Shown here: positions 7,350 to 14,926 of the stretch, one piece after another
Layout of the letters: every line of letters starts with the position of its first letter
Numbering within the stretch: the stretch's first letter is position 1
From: Eubacteriales bacterium
Lineage (GTDB): Bacteria; Bacillota; Clostridia; Peptostreptococcales; Anaerovoracaceae
Length of the DNA: 20,093 nucleotides
NCBI GenBank assembly: GCA_028680875.1
Contig: JAQUJQ010000007.1
Span: 1 to 20,093 of the forward strand
Reading direction: 5' to 3'
Program-made: the position numbers and the translations under genes
The notes under the pieces: generated by a model
What the model was told of the DNA's origin: nothing
Seen by the model: the letters and a program-made list of their open reading frames with translations, nothing else
Databases searched by the model: none

Positions 7350-8558
7350 ATGAAGGTATTGGTCGTTAACTGTGGAAGTTCATCTCTCAAGTATCAAGTT
7401 CTTGAGATGGACAGCTCTATGCTATTGGCAAAAGGCCTTGTAGAGAGAATTGGGATTGATGGATCTGTAATAACTCATGAGAAGATTGGAATGGACAAGT
7501 TTGTTTTACAAGTTCCCATGAAAAATCATACAGATGCAATCGGTCATGTATTAGATGCATTGTTGGACGCAGACCACGGAGTGGTTAAGTCAATGGATGA
7601 AATCGGTGCAGTAGGACACAGAGTAGTTCACGCAGGAGAAAAGTATGCAGGTTCTGTATTAATAACCAAAGATGTTATGGATGCCTTGGAAGAGTGTATT
7701 GATTTGGCTCCTCTCCATAATCCCCCCAACATTATGGGGATCCGCGCCTGTCAAGAGTTGATGCCCACCACACCGATGGTAGGAGTTTTCGATACGGCAT
7801 TCCACCAAACTATGCCACCGGAAGCATACATCTATGCCATTCCTTATGAGTTTTATGAAAAGTATAGAATAAGAAAATACGGTTTTCATGGAACCAGCCA
7901 TAAATATGTAGCCCAAAAAGCTGCAGAAGTTCTTGGCAAGGATATAAAAGAACTAAAAATTATAACTTGTCATTTAGGCAACGGAGCCAGTTGTGCCGCA
8001 GTCAAAAATGGTGTTTGCATTGATACCAGTATGGGCTTTACTCCTTTGGATGGCCTGGTTATGGGTACCAGATCCGGAGCCGTTGATCCGGCTATCATCA
8101 CTTTTATTAAAGAAAAAGAAGAGATTAATGCGGATGCTGTTGTTTCAATTCTAAATAAAAAGTCCGGTATGCTTGGGGTTTCCGGTGTCAGCAGTGACTT
8201 TAGAGATGTTGAAAAAGCTGCAAAAGAAGGCAATGAAAGATGTGCTTTAGCAATCAAGATTTTTGCCGGCAGAGTGAAATCCTATATCGGTTCTTACTTG
8301 GCACAGATGAATGGTGCGGATGTTATTGTCTTTACTGCCGGTGTAGGTGAAAACGATATCATGATGAGGGAATTGATTTGTGCTGATATGGATGAATTAG
8401 GAATTAAAATTGATCCGGTTAAGAATAATGTACGTGGTGAAGAGGCAGTGGTCAGCACTGACGATTCCAAAGTTCAGGTTCTCCTTATTCCTACCAACGA
8501 AGAGTTGATGATTGCAAAGGATACCGCAGAAATAGTTGAGAAAGTTAAAAATAATTAA
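7350..8558 (+). CDS. ackA: Acetate kinase
   Basis: AckA interconverts acetyl-phosphate plus ADP and acetate plus ATP; in fermenting anaerobes it is the ATP-yielding step of acetate production. The 402-residue product begins MKVLVVNCGSSSLKY. It shows GHRVVHAGEKY, the GVFDTAFHQTMP segment with the catalytic Asp, YGFHGTSHKYV, the phosphate-binding HLGNGAS, the TRSGAVDP arginine region and FTAGVGEND. The reading frame is open 11 codons further upstream, but ATG 7350 follows AAAAGGAG (7335-7342) by 7 bases and matches the family start, so it is chosen. No pta gene is visible in the window. Confidence 0.98.
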   Translation: MKVLVVNCGSSSLKYQVLEMDSSMLLAKGLVERIGIDGSVITHEKIGMDKFVLQVPMKNHTDAIGHVLDALLDADHGVVKSMDEIGAVGHRVVHAGEKYAGSVLITKDVMDALEECIDLAPLHNPPNIMGIRACQELMPTTPMVGVFDTAFHQTMPPEAYIYAIPYEFYEKYRIRKYGFHGTSHKYVAQKAAEVLGKDIKELKIITCHLGNGASCAAVKNGVCIDTSMGFTPLDGLVMGTRSGAVDPAIITFIKEKEEINADAVVSILNKKSGMLGVSGVSSDFRDVEKAAKEGNERCALAIKIFAGRVKSYIGSYLAQMNGADVIVFTAGVGENDIMMRELICADMDELGIKIDPVKNNVRGEEAVVSTDDSKVQVLLIPTNEELMIAKDTAEIVEKVKNN

Positions 8559-8587
8559 TTGACAAAGGTTATTAGCCCATGTATAAT
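8559..8587 (+). promoter_or_regulatory. Consensus sigma-A promoter of rpmF
   Basis: TTGACA (8559-8564), exactly 17 bases, TATAAT (8582-8587): a perfect consensus promoter. The -35 begins at the base right after the ackA stop. It drives rpmF from a transcription start near 8594, leaving a leader of about 30 bases. Confidence 0.93.
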
Positions 8588-8623
8588 TTTTAGCGTTCGT
8601 ACACAGTAAAGGAGGTGTAAACA

Positions 8624-8806
8624 ATGGCAGTACCAAAAAGGAAAACATCCAAAGCGAGAAGAGACAAGAGAAGAGCTCCGAATATGAAAATGACAGCTCC
8701 TGCTTTATCCACATGTCCACAGTGTCACGAGCCGAAACTTCCGCATAGAGTATGCCCCAATTGCAATTATTACGATGGGAAAGAAATCGTAGCCTCAGAG
8801 GCTTAA
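8624..8806 (+). CDS. rpmF: 50S ribosomal protein L32
   Basis: L32 is a small protein of the large ribosomal subunit. The 60-residue product begins with the invariant AVPKRKTSKARRDKRRA and carries a zinc ribbon formed by C31, C34, C44 and C47 (CPQC and CPNC). The start is set by AAAGGAGGTG (about 8609-8618). In most Firmicutes the yceD/DUF177 gene immediately precedes rpmF; here only 65 bases separate ackA and rpmF and they are filled by a consensus promoter. The gene is followed by the long palindrome at 8814-8885. Confidence 0.98.
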   Translation: MAVPKRKTSKARRDKRRAPNMKMTAPALSTCPQCHEPKLPHRVCPNCNYYDGKEIVASEA

Positions 8807-8813
8807 ATAGAAG

Positions 8814-8885
8814 AAATAGCGACGGTTAGGGACGGTCATTTTTGTGCGAAAGCCGCATTAAAATGAACGTCCCTAACCGTTATTT
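8814..8885. repeat. Long imperfect palindrome (REP-like), probable terminator between rpmF and dapB
   Basis: Outer arms AAATA (8814-8818) and TATTT (8881-8885) flank a perfect 13-bp stem, ACGGTTAGGGACG (8822-8834) with CGTCCCTAACCGT (8868-8880). The stem continues inward with TCATTTT paired to AAAATGA (one mismatch before it), then GTGCG with CGCAT (one G-U), and ends in a 5-base loop. The T-rich TATTTAATTTTTATTTA after it suits termination of rpmF, and convergent dapB probably ends here too. From memory, the GGTTAGGGACG core resembles dispersed palindromes seen in many Firmicutes genomes and linked to Y1 (REP-associated) transposases. This link is an inference, as only one copy is in the window. 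Confidence 0.75.
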
Positions 8886-8894
8886 AATTTTTAT

Positions 8895-9584
8895 TTACAT
8901 AAGATCTTCCATACTATAGAGTCCGGGCTTTTGTTTAATCAAAAAGCGGGCTGCGGATAAAGCTCCCCGGGCAAAGATCCCACGGGAAAGGGCGATATGG
9001 GTTAATTCGATAACTTCGTCAGGTCCTGCAACGATTACGGTATGCTCTCCGGGTATGGTTCCGGCTCGTATTGAATGAGTGGGGCAGTCGTGTCCAAGTG
9101 CGTTTACCAGCATGAAGGCTGTCCCGCTGGGTGCGTCAACTTTATTTTTATGGTGCTTCTCCACAATTTCTACATCAAAATCTTTTTCAACGATGGATGA
9201 AAGGATTTTCAATAACTTACATAGGACATTGACACCCAAAGACATGTTAGCGGTTTGAAAAACAGGGATTTGCTTTGAGGCTTCCTGGATGATTCGATGA
9301 TCTTCAGGATTAAAGCCGGTGGTAGCAATTACCAGGGGTGTCCCTGTAAGGATACACCATCCCAATAAATGTTTAAGTGACGAAGGATGGGTAAAGTCGA
9401 TGACTACATCAGCGGCATAGGTTTGATGATCCAAATTCGAGAAAACCGGGAAAGGCAGGTTGGGAAGCTGGGTATTTACAGAGATATCTATTCCGCATAG
9501 AATTTGGATATCCGGATCCTTAACGGATATTTCTGCTAAAACCCTTCCCATTTTTCCATTGCAGCCATGAATTATGATTTTCAA
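8895..9584 (-). CDS. dapB: 4-hydroxy-tetrahydrodipicolinate reductase
   Basis: DapB reduces the DapA product to tetrahydrodipicolinate with NAD(P)H, in the diaminopimelate/lysine pathway. The 229-residue product is somewhat shorter than E. coli DapB (273) but complete. It has the Rossmann GCNGKMG loop (residues 7-13), VIDFTHP, IATTGF, the TANMSLGVN segment, and the substrate site EKHHKNKVDAPSGTA (H143, H144, K147, then DAPSGTA 149-155). The start is TTG at 9584, with AAGGTGGTG overlapping the dapA stop, so dapA and dapB are coupled (12-base gap). It is the last gene of the asd-dapA-dapB operon and is convergent with rpmF. Confidence 0.96.
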   Translation of the reverse strand: MKIIIHGCNGKMGRVLAEISVKDPDIQILCGIDISVNTQLPNLPFPVFSNLDHQTYAADVVIDFTHPSSLKHLLGWCILTGTPLVIATTGFNPEDHRIIQEASKQIPVFQTANMSLGVNVLCKLLKILSSIVEKDFDVEIVEKHHKNKVDAPSGTAFMLVNALGHDCPTHSIRAGTIPGEHTVIVAGPDEVIELTHIALSRGIFARGALSAARFLIKQKPGLYSMEDLM

Positions 9585-9596
9585 TCTAACACCACC

Positions 9597-10475
9597 TTAC
9601 AACAGGCCATAGGCTTTCATTTCTTTTTCGATGAGAGCCAGGGATTCGGGGGCCGGTTCACATAAGGGAAGTCGATATTCCTTTTCAACTTTCCCCATTA
9701 GATGAAGTGCAGCTTTAATAGGAATAGGATTCACCTCGCAGAAAATTGCATCGATAAGAGATTTCATTGACAATTGCATGCGTGCTGATCCTTCTGTGTC
9801 ACCCTTTAAATATCTGATAACCATTCGATGTACATCTTTGGGTATAATATTTGCTACGGTTGAAATGACCCCCAGGCCTCCTACAGAGAGAAGAGGAACA
9901 ACCATTTCGTCATTGCCGGAATAAAGAGCAAATTCTTCGTCTACGTATTTTGCAATTTCCACTACTTGGGCTATATTGCCACTTGCTTCCTTAATCCCAA
10001 CAATATTAGGGTGGTTATGGAGGGCCTCAACAGCAAGAGGACTGATATTTACCCCTGTACGCCCCGGAACCGAATAGAGTATCATTGGGATATCTACCTG
10101 GTCAGCAATGGCGGTATAATGGGCAATCAGTCCTCTTTGTGTACATTTATTATAGTAGGGGGTTACCATCAGGAGGCCATCAACGCCTACAGCCTCAAGG
10201 GCTTGGCTCATTTCGATGGCATGATGGGTATCATTGCTTCCTGCACCTCCGATAACAGGCACTCTGCCGGCTACCTTCCTTACAGCAAATTGTACGGTAT
10301 CAATATGTTCCTTGTCGTTTAGTGTGGACGCCTCACCCGTTGTTCCGCAAAAGATAAGAGCGTCAATCTCTTGTTCAATTTGCCAGTCGATTAACTGACT
10401 CAGGCTGGAATAGTCTACTTCTCCGTTAATAAAGGGAGTCACAATCGCTGTTCCTGCGCCTGTAAACAATGTCAT
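9597..10475 (-). CDS. dapA: 4-hydroxy-tetrahydrodipicolinate synthase
   Basis: DapA condenses pyruvate with aspartate semialdehyde through a Schiff-base lysine, the first committed step toward diaminopimelate, lysine and spore dipicolinate. The 292-residue product has the usual length and all key residues: GTTGE (44-48, proton-relay threonine), the PYYNK motif (106-110), Y134 in YSVPGRTG, and the catalytic K162 in GIKEASG. GAGGTG lies upstream of ATG 10475. It sits 22 bases after asd, whose product is its substrate. Confidence 0.98.
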   Translation of the reverse strand: MTLFTGAGTAIVTPFINGEVDYSSLSQLIDWQIEQEIDALIFCGTTGEASTLNDKEHIDTVQFAVRKVAGRVPVIGGAGSNDTHHAIEMSQALEAVGVDGLLMVTPYYNKCTQRGLIAHYTAIADQVDIPMILYSVPGRTGVNISPLAVEALHNHPNIVGIKEASGNIAQVVEIAKYVDEEFALYSGNDEMVVPLLSVGGLGVISTVANIIPKDVHRMVIRYLKGDTEGSARMQLSMKSLIDAIFCEVNPIPIKAALHLMGKVEKEYRLPLCEPAPESLALIEKEMKAYGLL

Positions 10476-10497
10476 ACAAACAACACCTCACTTGCTA

Positions 10498-11490
10498 TTA
10501 TTTAATAAGCAATTCGGCAATTTGAACGGCGTTTGTCGCCGCGCCCTTTCTGATATTGTCTGCTACAACCCATAGGTTGAGTCCGTTTTCTACACTTTCG
10601 TCTCTTCGGATTCGTCCGATAAATACTTGGTCTTTTCCAGCAACTTCCCGAGCCAAGGGATAGACGTTGTTTGCTAAATCATCCTGGACAACACATCCCG
10701 GTGAGGCCTTAAGCAAAGATTTCACTTCTTCCAGGTCAAAAGGTTTCTCAAATTCCAGGTTGATGGACTCGCTGTGGGAATCAAAAACTGGTACGCGCAC
10801 AGTGGTTGCTGTGATTCGCAGACTGTCATCTCCCAGAATCTTCTTTGTCTCGTCAATCATTTTCATCTCTTCTTTCGTATATCCATTTTCCAGGAAAGAA
10901 TCGATGTGGGGCAGGCAGTTACCTGCAATGGGATGAGGATAAGCCTTCATAATGTCGTTCCCCGCAAGACCTTCTTTCAGGTCTTGGATCCCTTTTAAAC
11001 CGGAACCTGAAACAGCCTGGTAAGTAGAGAATATGATTCGACGTATCTTATATTTATCATGCAGTGGTTTTAAGGGGACCATGGCTTGGATGGTGGAACA
11101 ATTGGGGTTTGCAATGATTCCATTATTCCACGAAACATCTTGGGGATTTACCTCAGGGACCACCAGGGGAACCTTCGGATCCATTCTCCACGCACTGCTG
11201 TTATCCACTACTACAATTCCTTTGGAAGCAGCAATCGGAGCAAACTTCATACTGGTGGAACCTCCTGCAGAGAAAAAGGCAATGTCAATAGGCTTATCAA
11301 AGGAATTCTCCGTTAGTTCTTCCACCACATATTCTTTTCCTTTAAAGGCAATTCGCTTACCTGCAGATTTGGCAGAAGCCATAAAATATAAATTATCAAA
11401 GGGGAAATTTCTTTCCTCCAATACCTTTAATAAGGTGCTTCCTACCAGTCCTGTAGCTCCGACCACAGCTAGATTCGGTTTTTTGTTCAT
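10498..11490 (-). CDS. asd: Aspartate-semialdehyde dehydrogenase
   Basis: Asd reduces aspartyl phosphate to aspartate semialdehyde with NADPH, the branch point for lysine/DAP, threonine and methionine. The 330-residue product shows the nucleotide-binding GATGLVGST (residues 11-19), SAGGSTS, VVDNSSAWR, the catalytic cysteine C131 in NPNCSTIQ, and the substrate and catalytic residues R232 and H239 in TTVRVPVFDSHSE. AAGGAGG precedes the ATG at 11490. It is first in the operon. The leader from the mapped promoter is under 80 bases, too short for a lysine riboswitch. Several antisense frames inside it are shadows. Confidence 0.98.
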   Translation of the reverse strand: MNKKPNLAVVGATGLVGSTLLKVLEERNFPFDNLYFMASAKSAGKRIAFKGKEYVVEELTENSFDKPIDIAFFSAGGSTSMKFAPIAASKGIVVVDNSSAWRMDPKVPLVVPEVNPQDVSWNNGIIANPNCSTIQAMVPLKPLHDKYKIRRIIFSTYQAVSGSGLKGIQDLKEGLAGNDIMKAYPHPIAGNCLPHIDSFLENGYTKEEMKMIDETKKILGDDSLRITATTVRVPVFDSHSESINLEFEKPFDLEEVKSLLKASPGCVVQDDLANNVYPLAREVAGKDQVFIGRIRRDESVENGLNLWVVADNIRKGAATNAVQIAELLIK

Positions 11491-11563
11491 TGTTTTATCC
11501 TCCTTGTTACATTTATCTTAAAGTATATTCGACGTAGTTTTTAGTATTTGACAATATTTAATC

Positions 11564-11592
11564 ATTATATAATAACTAAGCACAAATGTTAA
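11564..11592 (-). promoter_or_regulatory. Promoter of the asd-dapA-dapB operon
   Basis: On the minus strand TTAACA (11587-11592), 17 bases, TATAAT (11564-11569). It is well placed, about 75 bases before the asd start. A plus-strand TTGACA (11548-11553) and a plus-strand TATAAT (11568-11573) overlap the same DNA but are only 14 bases apart, so I do not call them a promoter. Confidence 0.75.
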
Positions 11593-11616
11593 TCCTTATT
11601 TTTTCTTATTATTGTA

Positions 11617-11645
11617 TTCATTTTACATCTACAAAGTGATATAAT
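11617..11645 (+). promoter_or_regulatory. Candidate promoter of the uppP-ftsK-rimO-pgsA-cinA run
   Basis: TATAAT (11640-11645) preceded by TGA forms an extended -10; the -35 (TTCATT, 11617-11622) is poor but at 17 bases. It lies 52 bases before the uppP start, divergent from the asd promoter. The rest of the region 11491-11697 is AT-rich, with no other structure I can support. Confidence 0.5.
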
Positions 11646-11697
11646 TAGAAAGATAATTAAAAGGGTATGGGAATAAAGAAAGTGAGGGATCCGGGGA

Positions 11698-12531
11698 TTG
11701 ACTTTATTTGAAGGCATTATTTTAGGTTTGGTACAGGGATTGGCAGAATTTCTACCAATCAGCAGTTCAGGGCATTTAGCCATATTGCAGTATTTTTTTA
11801 ACATCGATGGGGAAAAGATTCTGTCTTTTGCAGTCCTTCTTCATTTAGGAACTTTACTTTCCCTTTTTGCTGTGTATTATAGAGATATCTGGGATCTTTT
11901 GCTGGAATTAGGCGCCGTAATCCGTGATGTTTTCAGTGGAAAGGGTTTGCGGATTAATGCTAACGAAACCAGAAAACTGGGATTTATGATAATTGTTGCA
12001 ACTATTCCGACTGCGATCATTGGAATTATATTAAATGATTTCTTTTCGAGCTTGTATAATTCACTGTCAGCCATTGCAATTTGCCTTTTGATTACCGGAA
12101 CAATTCTTTGGATTGCTGAGAGACTGCCTCAGGCGGGAAAAGATATGGGCCGGATGAAGTATCGAGATGCGATTCTGGTTGGAATTTTTCAATCGATCGC
12201 CATCAGTCCGGGGATTTCCCGATCCGGAGCCACCATTGTGGGCGGATTGTTTTCCGGATTAAATAGAGACTTAGCCGTGAAGTTTGCATTCTTGATCTCT
12301 ATTCCATCCATTTTAGGAGCTGTGATTTTGGAGGCCCCGGATGCTTTTGCTGAGGGAATCGATTCGGCTTTATTCGTACCCGTTGCCACCGGCGTCCTTG
12401 TTGCCGCTCTATCCGGTTTTGTAGCAATTAAAACGATGATTCGGGTTGTTACCGGTAAAAAGTTATATATCTTTTCATTTTATACCTGGGCCGTAGGGGC
12501 TCTGGTTCTCGCATATACCCTGTTTCTTTAA
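11698..12531 (+). CDS. uppP: Undecaprenyl-diphosphatase UppP (BacA family)
   Basis: UppP dephosphorylates undecaprenyl pyrophosphate to recycle the lipid carrier of cell wall synthesis; excess enzyme gives bacitracin resistance. The 277-residue polytopic membrane protein has both family signatures: LAEFLPISSSGH (E17, S22-S24, H26) near the N-terminus and SPGISRSGAT (170-179, with R175) in the middle, which together form the active site. The start is TTG at 11698, with GAGGG (11684-11688) 9 bases upstream. It is followed after 11 bases by ftsK. Confidence 0.96.
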   Translation: MTLFEGIILGLVQGLAEFLPISSSGHLAILQYFFNIDGEKILSFAVLLHLGTLLSLFAVYYRDIWDLLLELGAVIRDVFSGKGLRINANETRKLGFMIIVATIPTAIIGIILNDFFSSLYNSLSAIAICLLITGTILWIAERLPQAGKDMGRMKYRDAILVGIFQSIAISPGISRSGATIVGGLFSGLNRDLAVKFAFLISIPSILGAVILEAPDAFAEGIDSALFVPVATGVLVAALSGFVAIKTMIRVVTGKKLYIFSFYTWAVGALVLAYTLFL

Positions 12532-12542
12532 GGAGACTTTAA

Positions 12543-14909
12543 ATGGCAGAGCAAACGAAAAAGCGGGGCAGACCTCCTGGTTCTAAAAACAATCCCAAGC
12601 TTGCAGATATTGAAAAACAAATAGAAGATGATAAGAGAAAAAATCGCTTGAAGGATGAAATCTGGGCTATTGTATTTATGGCTATCGGTATCTTTTTAGT
12701 TATTTCTCTTCAAACTGAGGCTGCAGGTCAGTTTGGCCGTATTATTTCCGATACACTTAAGGGACTTTTCGGTTCCATAGCTTATATTTTGCCATACTAT
12801 TTGATTCTTTACGGAATCCTGTTGTTCTTAAAAAGGACAACCCATATCGATGGCAAATCGGCTGTTTTACTGTTGTTAATATTTTTAATGGCAACCATAA
12901 TAAATTCTGCCAGGTATTTGGAGAGCGCATCTATTCCCTGGACGCTGGCTTTTATAAAAGAAACGTTTAATAACGGTATACTTTTAAGCGGTGGCGGTAC
13001 TTTTGGGATGACTTTTGGCCTTCTTTTAATAAAAGCAATTGGTAAACCGGGACTTTATATCTTTTGCAGCGTGATCATCTTGATTTCTATTCTATTGGTA
13101 GTCAATACTCCGGTTTCTCAATTTATTGAAGACTGGAAGAAAAAACGAAGCCTTGAAAAGGAAGAAAAACAGAGTAAAAATGAAAAGGAAGACAAGGATA
13201 ATAAGTCGGAAATAAATAAAGAAATAATTACCTCTTCCCCAAGAGTTACACCGGGGCAAATGAAAATTATTGACTACATGAAAGACGATCAGCTCTTTGA
13301 AGGGGGACATCGTGAAACATCCAATCAGAGCCTGGATGTACAGGCTCCTGCTCAGATAGAGAACAAGGTGGAAAATAAGTCGGAAAATAAGATAGATAAC
13401 AAGGCAGAATCAAAGCCGGAGGAATTAAAGATTAATATTTCCTCTACTTCAATTCTCTATAAATTGCCGCCGATTGACCTTTTATCCAAAGCCCCAAGTG
13501 AAAATCGACCGGGGGACAGTGCAGGATTAAAGGCAAAGGCTATGAAGTTGGAGCAAACCCTCCATAGTTTCAATGTTAATGCAAAGATCCTACAAGTTAC
13601 AAAAGGACCGGCTGTCACTCGTTACGAAATCCAGCCGGATGTAGGTGTAAAGGTGAGCAGTATTGTTCGTTTGGCCGATGATATAGCTTTGAATTTAGAA
13701 GCTAAGAGTATCCGAATCGAAGCACCGATTCCGGGAAAAGCGGCAGTAGGTATTGAAGTTGAAAATGAGAGAGTAAATCTGGTTGCTGTGCGTGATATCA
13801 TAGAATCCAGAGAGTTTAAAAATGCCAAATCGATGATTACTTTTGCTGTTGGCAAAGATATATCCGGCTGCCCAATCATATCCGACCTAAAGGAAATGCC
13901 GCATTTGTTGATTGCCGGCTCAACCGGCTCAGGTAAGAGTGTATGTCTCAATGCCCTGATTATCAGTATTTTATATAGAGCAAGGCCGGAGGATGTAAAG
14001 TTTGTACTTATTGATCCAAAGGTAGTAGAGCTGGGAAATTATAACGGTATACCACATTTATTGATTCCTGTGGTAACCGAACCTTCAAAGGCAGCAGCTG
14101 CATTAAACTGGGCAGTATCGGAGATGACCGACCGATATAACAAGTTTGCGAATGAAGGAGTCAGAGATTTAGAATCTTTTAATACTAGTGTAAAGGAAAA
14201 AGGAGAAACCCAACGTATACTTCCTCAAATCGTCATCATTATTGACGAATTGGCTGATTTGATGATGGCAGCCCCATCCCAGGTGGAGGAATCGATTTGC
14301 CGGTTGGCTCAGATGGCAAGGGCTGCAGGGATGCACCTGATAGTAGCCACACAGCGGCCTTCTGTGGATGTGATTACCGGTGTGATCAAAGCAAACATTC
14401 CTTCCCGGATATCTTTTGCCGTATCCTCCCAGTTTGATTCAAGAACCATCATTGATATGTCCGGTGCCGAAAAATTGGTGGGTAAAGGGGATATGCTCTT
14501 TAATCCCGTAGGGATATCCAAGCCGATTAGGGTACAAGGTGCTTTTATTTCTGATTCTGAAGTTCATAAGGTCATCGATTTCTTGAAGAAGCAGGTGCCT
14601 GAAAATGAGTATGCAACTGATGTAATCAACCGGATTGAAAAGACCTTTGAAACCAAAAATGACGATGATTCTGATGAACTCCTGCAGGATGCCATCGAAA
14701 CCGTAGTTCGTGCGGAACAGGCTTCTGTTTCCATGCTTCAGAGGCGTTTCCGCATCGGGTATAATCGGGCAGCCAGATTGGTTGACATGATGGAAGCCCG
14801 AGGAATCATCGGCCCCAGCGAAGGCAGCCGACCCCGTAAGGTTCTGATTACGGAGGAACAGTTCTTAAATCTAGGGAAGGATCCGGAAGAGCAGGGTAGG
14901 GAAGCATAA
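12543..14909 (+). CDS. ftsK: DNA translocase FtsK/SpoIIIE
   Basis: FtsK/SpoIIIE pumps chromosomal DNA through the closing division or sporulation septum. The 788-residue product starts with a basic AT-hook-like KKRGRPPGSK (residues 6-15), then about five membrane segments (near 40-56, 78-96, 106-121, 146-165 and 170-187), a charged linker (about 190-300) with a tetrapeptide repeat, and the motor. The motor has Walker A GSTGSGKS (459-466), LIDPKVVEL, and Walker B IVIIIDELADL (D568, E569). The C-terminal gamma winged-helix domain (about 710-775, MLQRRFRIGYNRAARLVDMME) reads directional DNA motifs. RBS AAGGAGA overlaps the uppP stop. From sequence alone I cannot say whether it is the vegetative or the sporulation paralogue. 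Confidence 0.97.
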   Translation: MAEQTKKRGRPPGSKNNPKLADIEKQIEDDKRKNRLKDEIWAIVFMAIGIFLVISLQTEAAGQFGRIISDTLKGLFGSIAYILPYYLILYGILLFLKRTTHIDGKSAVLLLLIFLMATIINSARYLESASIPWTLAFIKETFNNGILLSGGGTFGMTFGLLLIKAIGKPGLYIFCSVIILISILLVVNTPVSQFIEDWKKKRSLEKEEKQSKNEKEDKDNKSEINKEIITSSPRVTPGQMKIIDYMKDDQLFEGGHRETSNQSLDVQAPAQIENKVENKSENKIDNKAESKPEELKINISSTSILYKLPPIDLLSKAPSENRPGDSAGLKAKAMKLEQTLHSFNVNAKILQVTKGPAVTRYEIQPDVGVKVSSIVRLADDIALNLEAKSIRIEAPIPGKAAVGIEVENERVNLVAVRDIIESREFKNAKSMITFAVGKDISGCPIISDLKEMPHLLIAGSTGSGKSVCLNALIISILYRARPEDVKFVLIDPKVVELGNYNGIPHLLIPVVTEPSKAAAALNWAVSEMTDRYNKFANEGVRDLESFNTSVKEKGETQRILPQIVIIIDELADLMMAAPSQVEESICRLAQMARAAGMHLIVATQRPSVDVITGVIKANIPSRISFAVSSQFDSRTIIDMSGAEKLVGKGDMLFNPVGISKPIRVQGAFISDSEVHKVIDFLKKQVPENEYATDVINRIEKTFETKNDDDSDELLQDAIETVVRAEQASVSMLQRRFRIGYNRAARLVDMMEARGIIGPSEGSRPRKVLITEEQFLNLGKDPEEQGREA
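13359..13418 (+). repeat. Five-unit 12-bp repeat coding a [ED]NKx tetrapeptide in the FtsK linker
   Basis: Five consecutive degenerate 12-base units encode ENKV, ENKS, ENKI, DNKA and ESKP (FtsK residues 273-292). It lies in the disordered linker between the membrane domain and the motor. Units differ by a few bases each, so it is an aged repeat whose unit number may vary between strains. Confidence 0.7.
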
Positions 14910-14926
14910 GACGAGAAAGGTGAAAA

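Noticed and set aside
8397..8720. 107-codon minus-strand frame across the ackA end and rpmF start
   Set aside because: It crosses a consensus promoter and two real genes, and has no recognisable product.
10999..11521. Long antisense frames inside asd, the longest 162 codons at 11033-11521
   Set aside because: They are shadows: asd on the minus strand has every catalytic motif, and the antisense frames lack family features and proper ribosome binding sites.
11491..11563. Possible lysine riboswitch before asd
   Set aside because: The leader from the mapped -10 to the ATG is under 80 bases, too short for the roughly 170-base lysine aptamer, and no AGAGG-type junction motifs are visible.
11548..11573. 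Plus-strand TTGACA and TATAAT as a uppP promoter
   Set aside because: The spacer is only 14 bases, outside the working range; the extended -10 at 11640-11645 is a better candidate.
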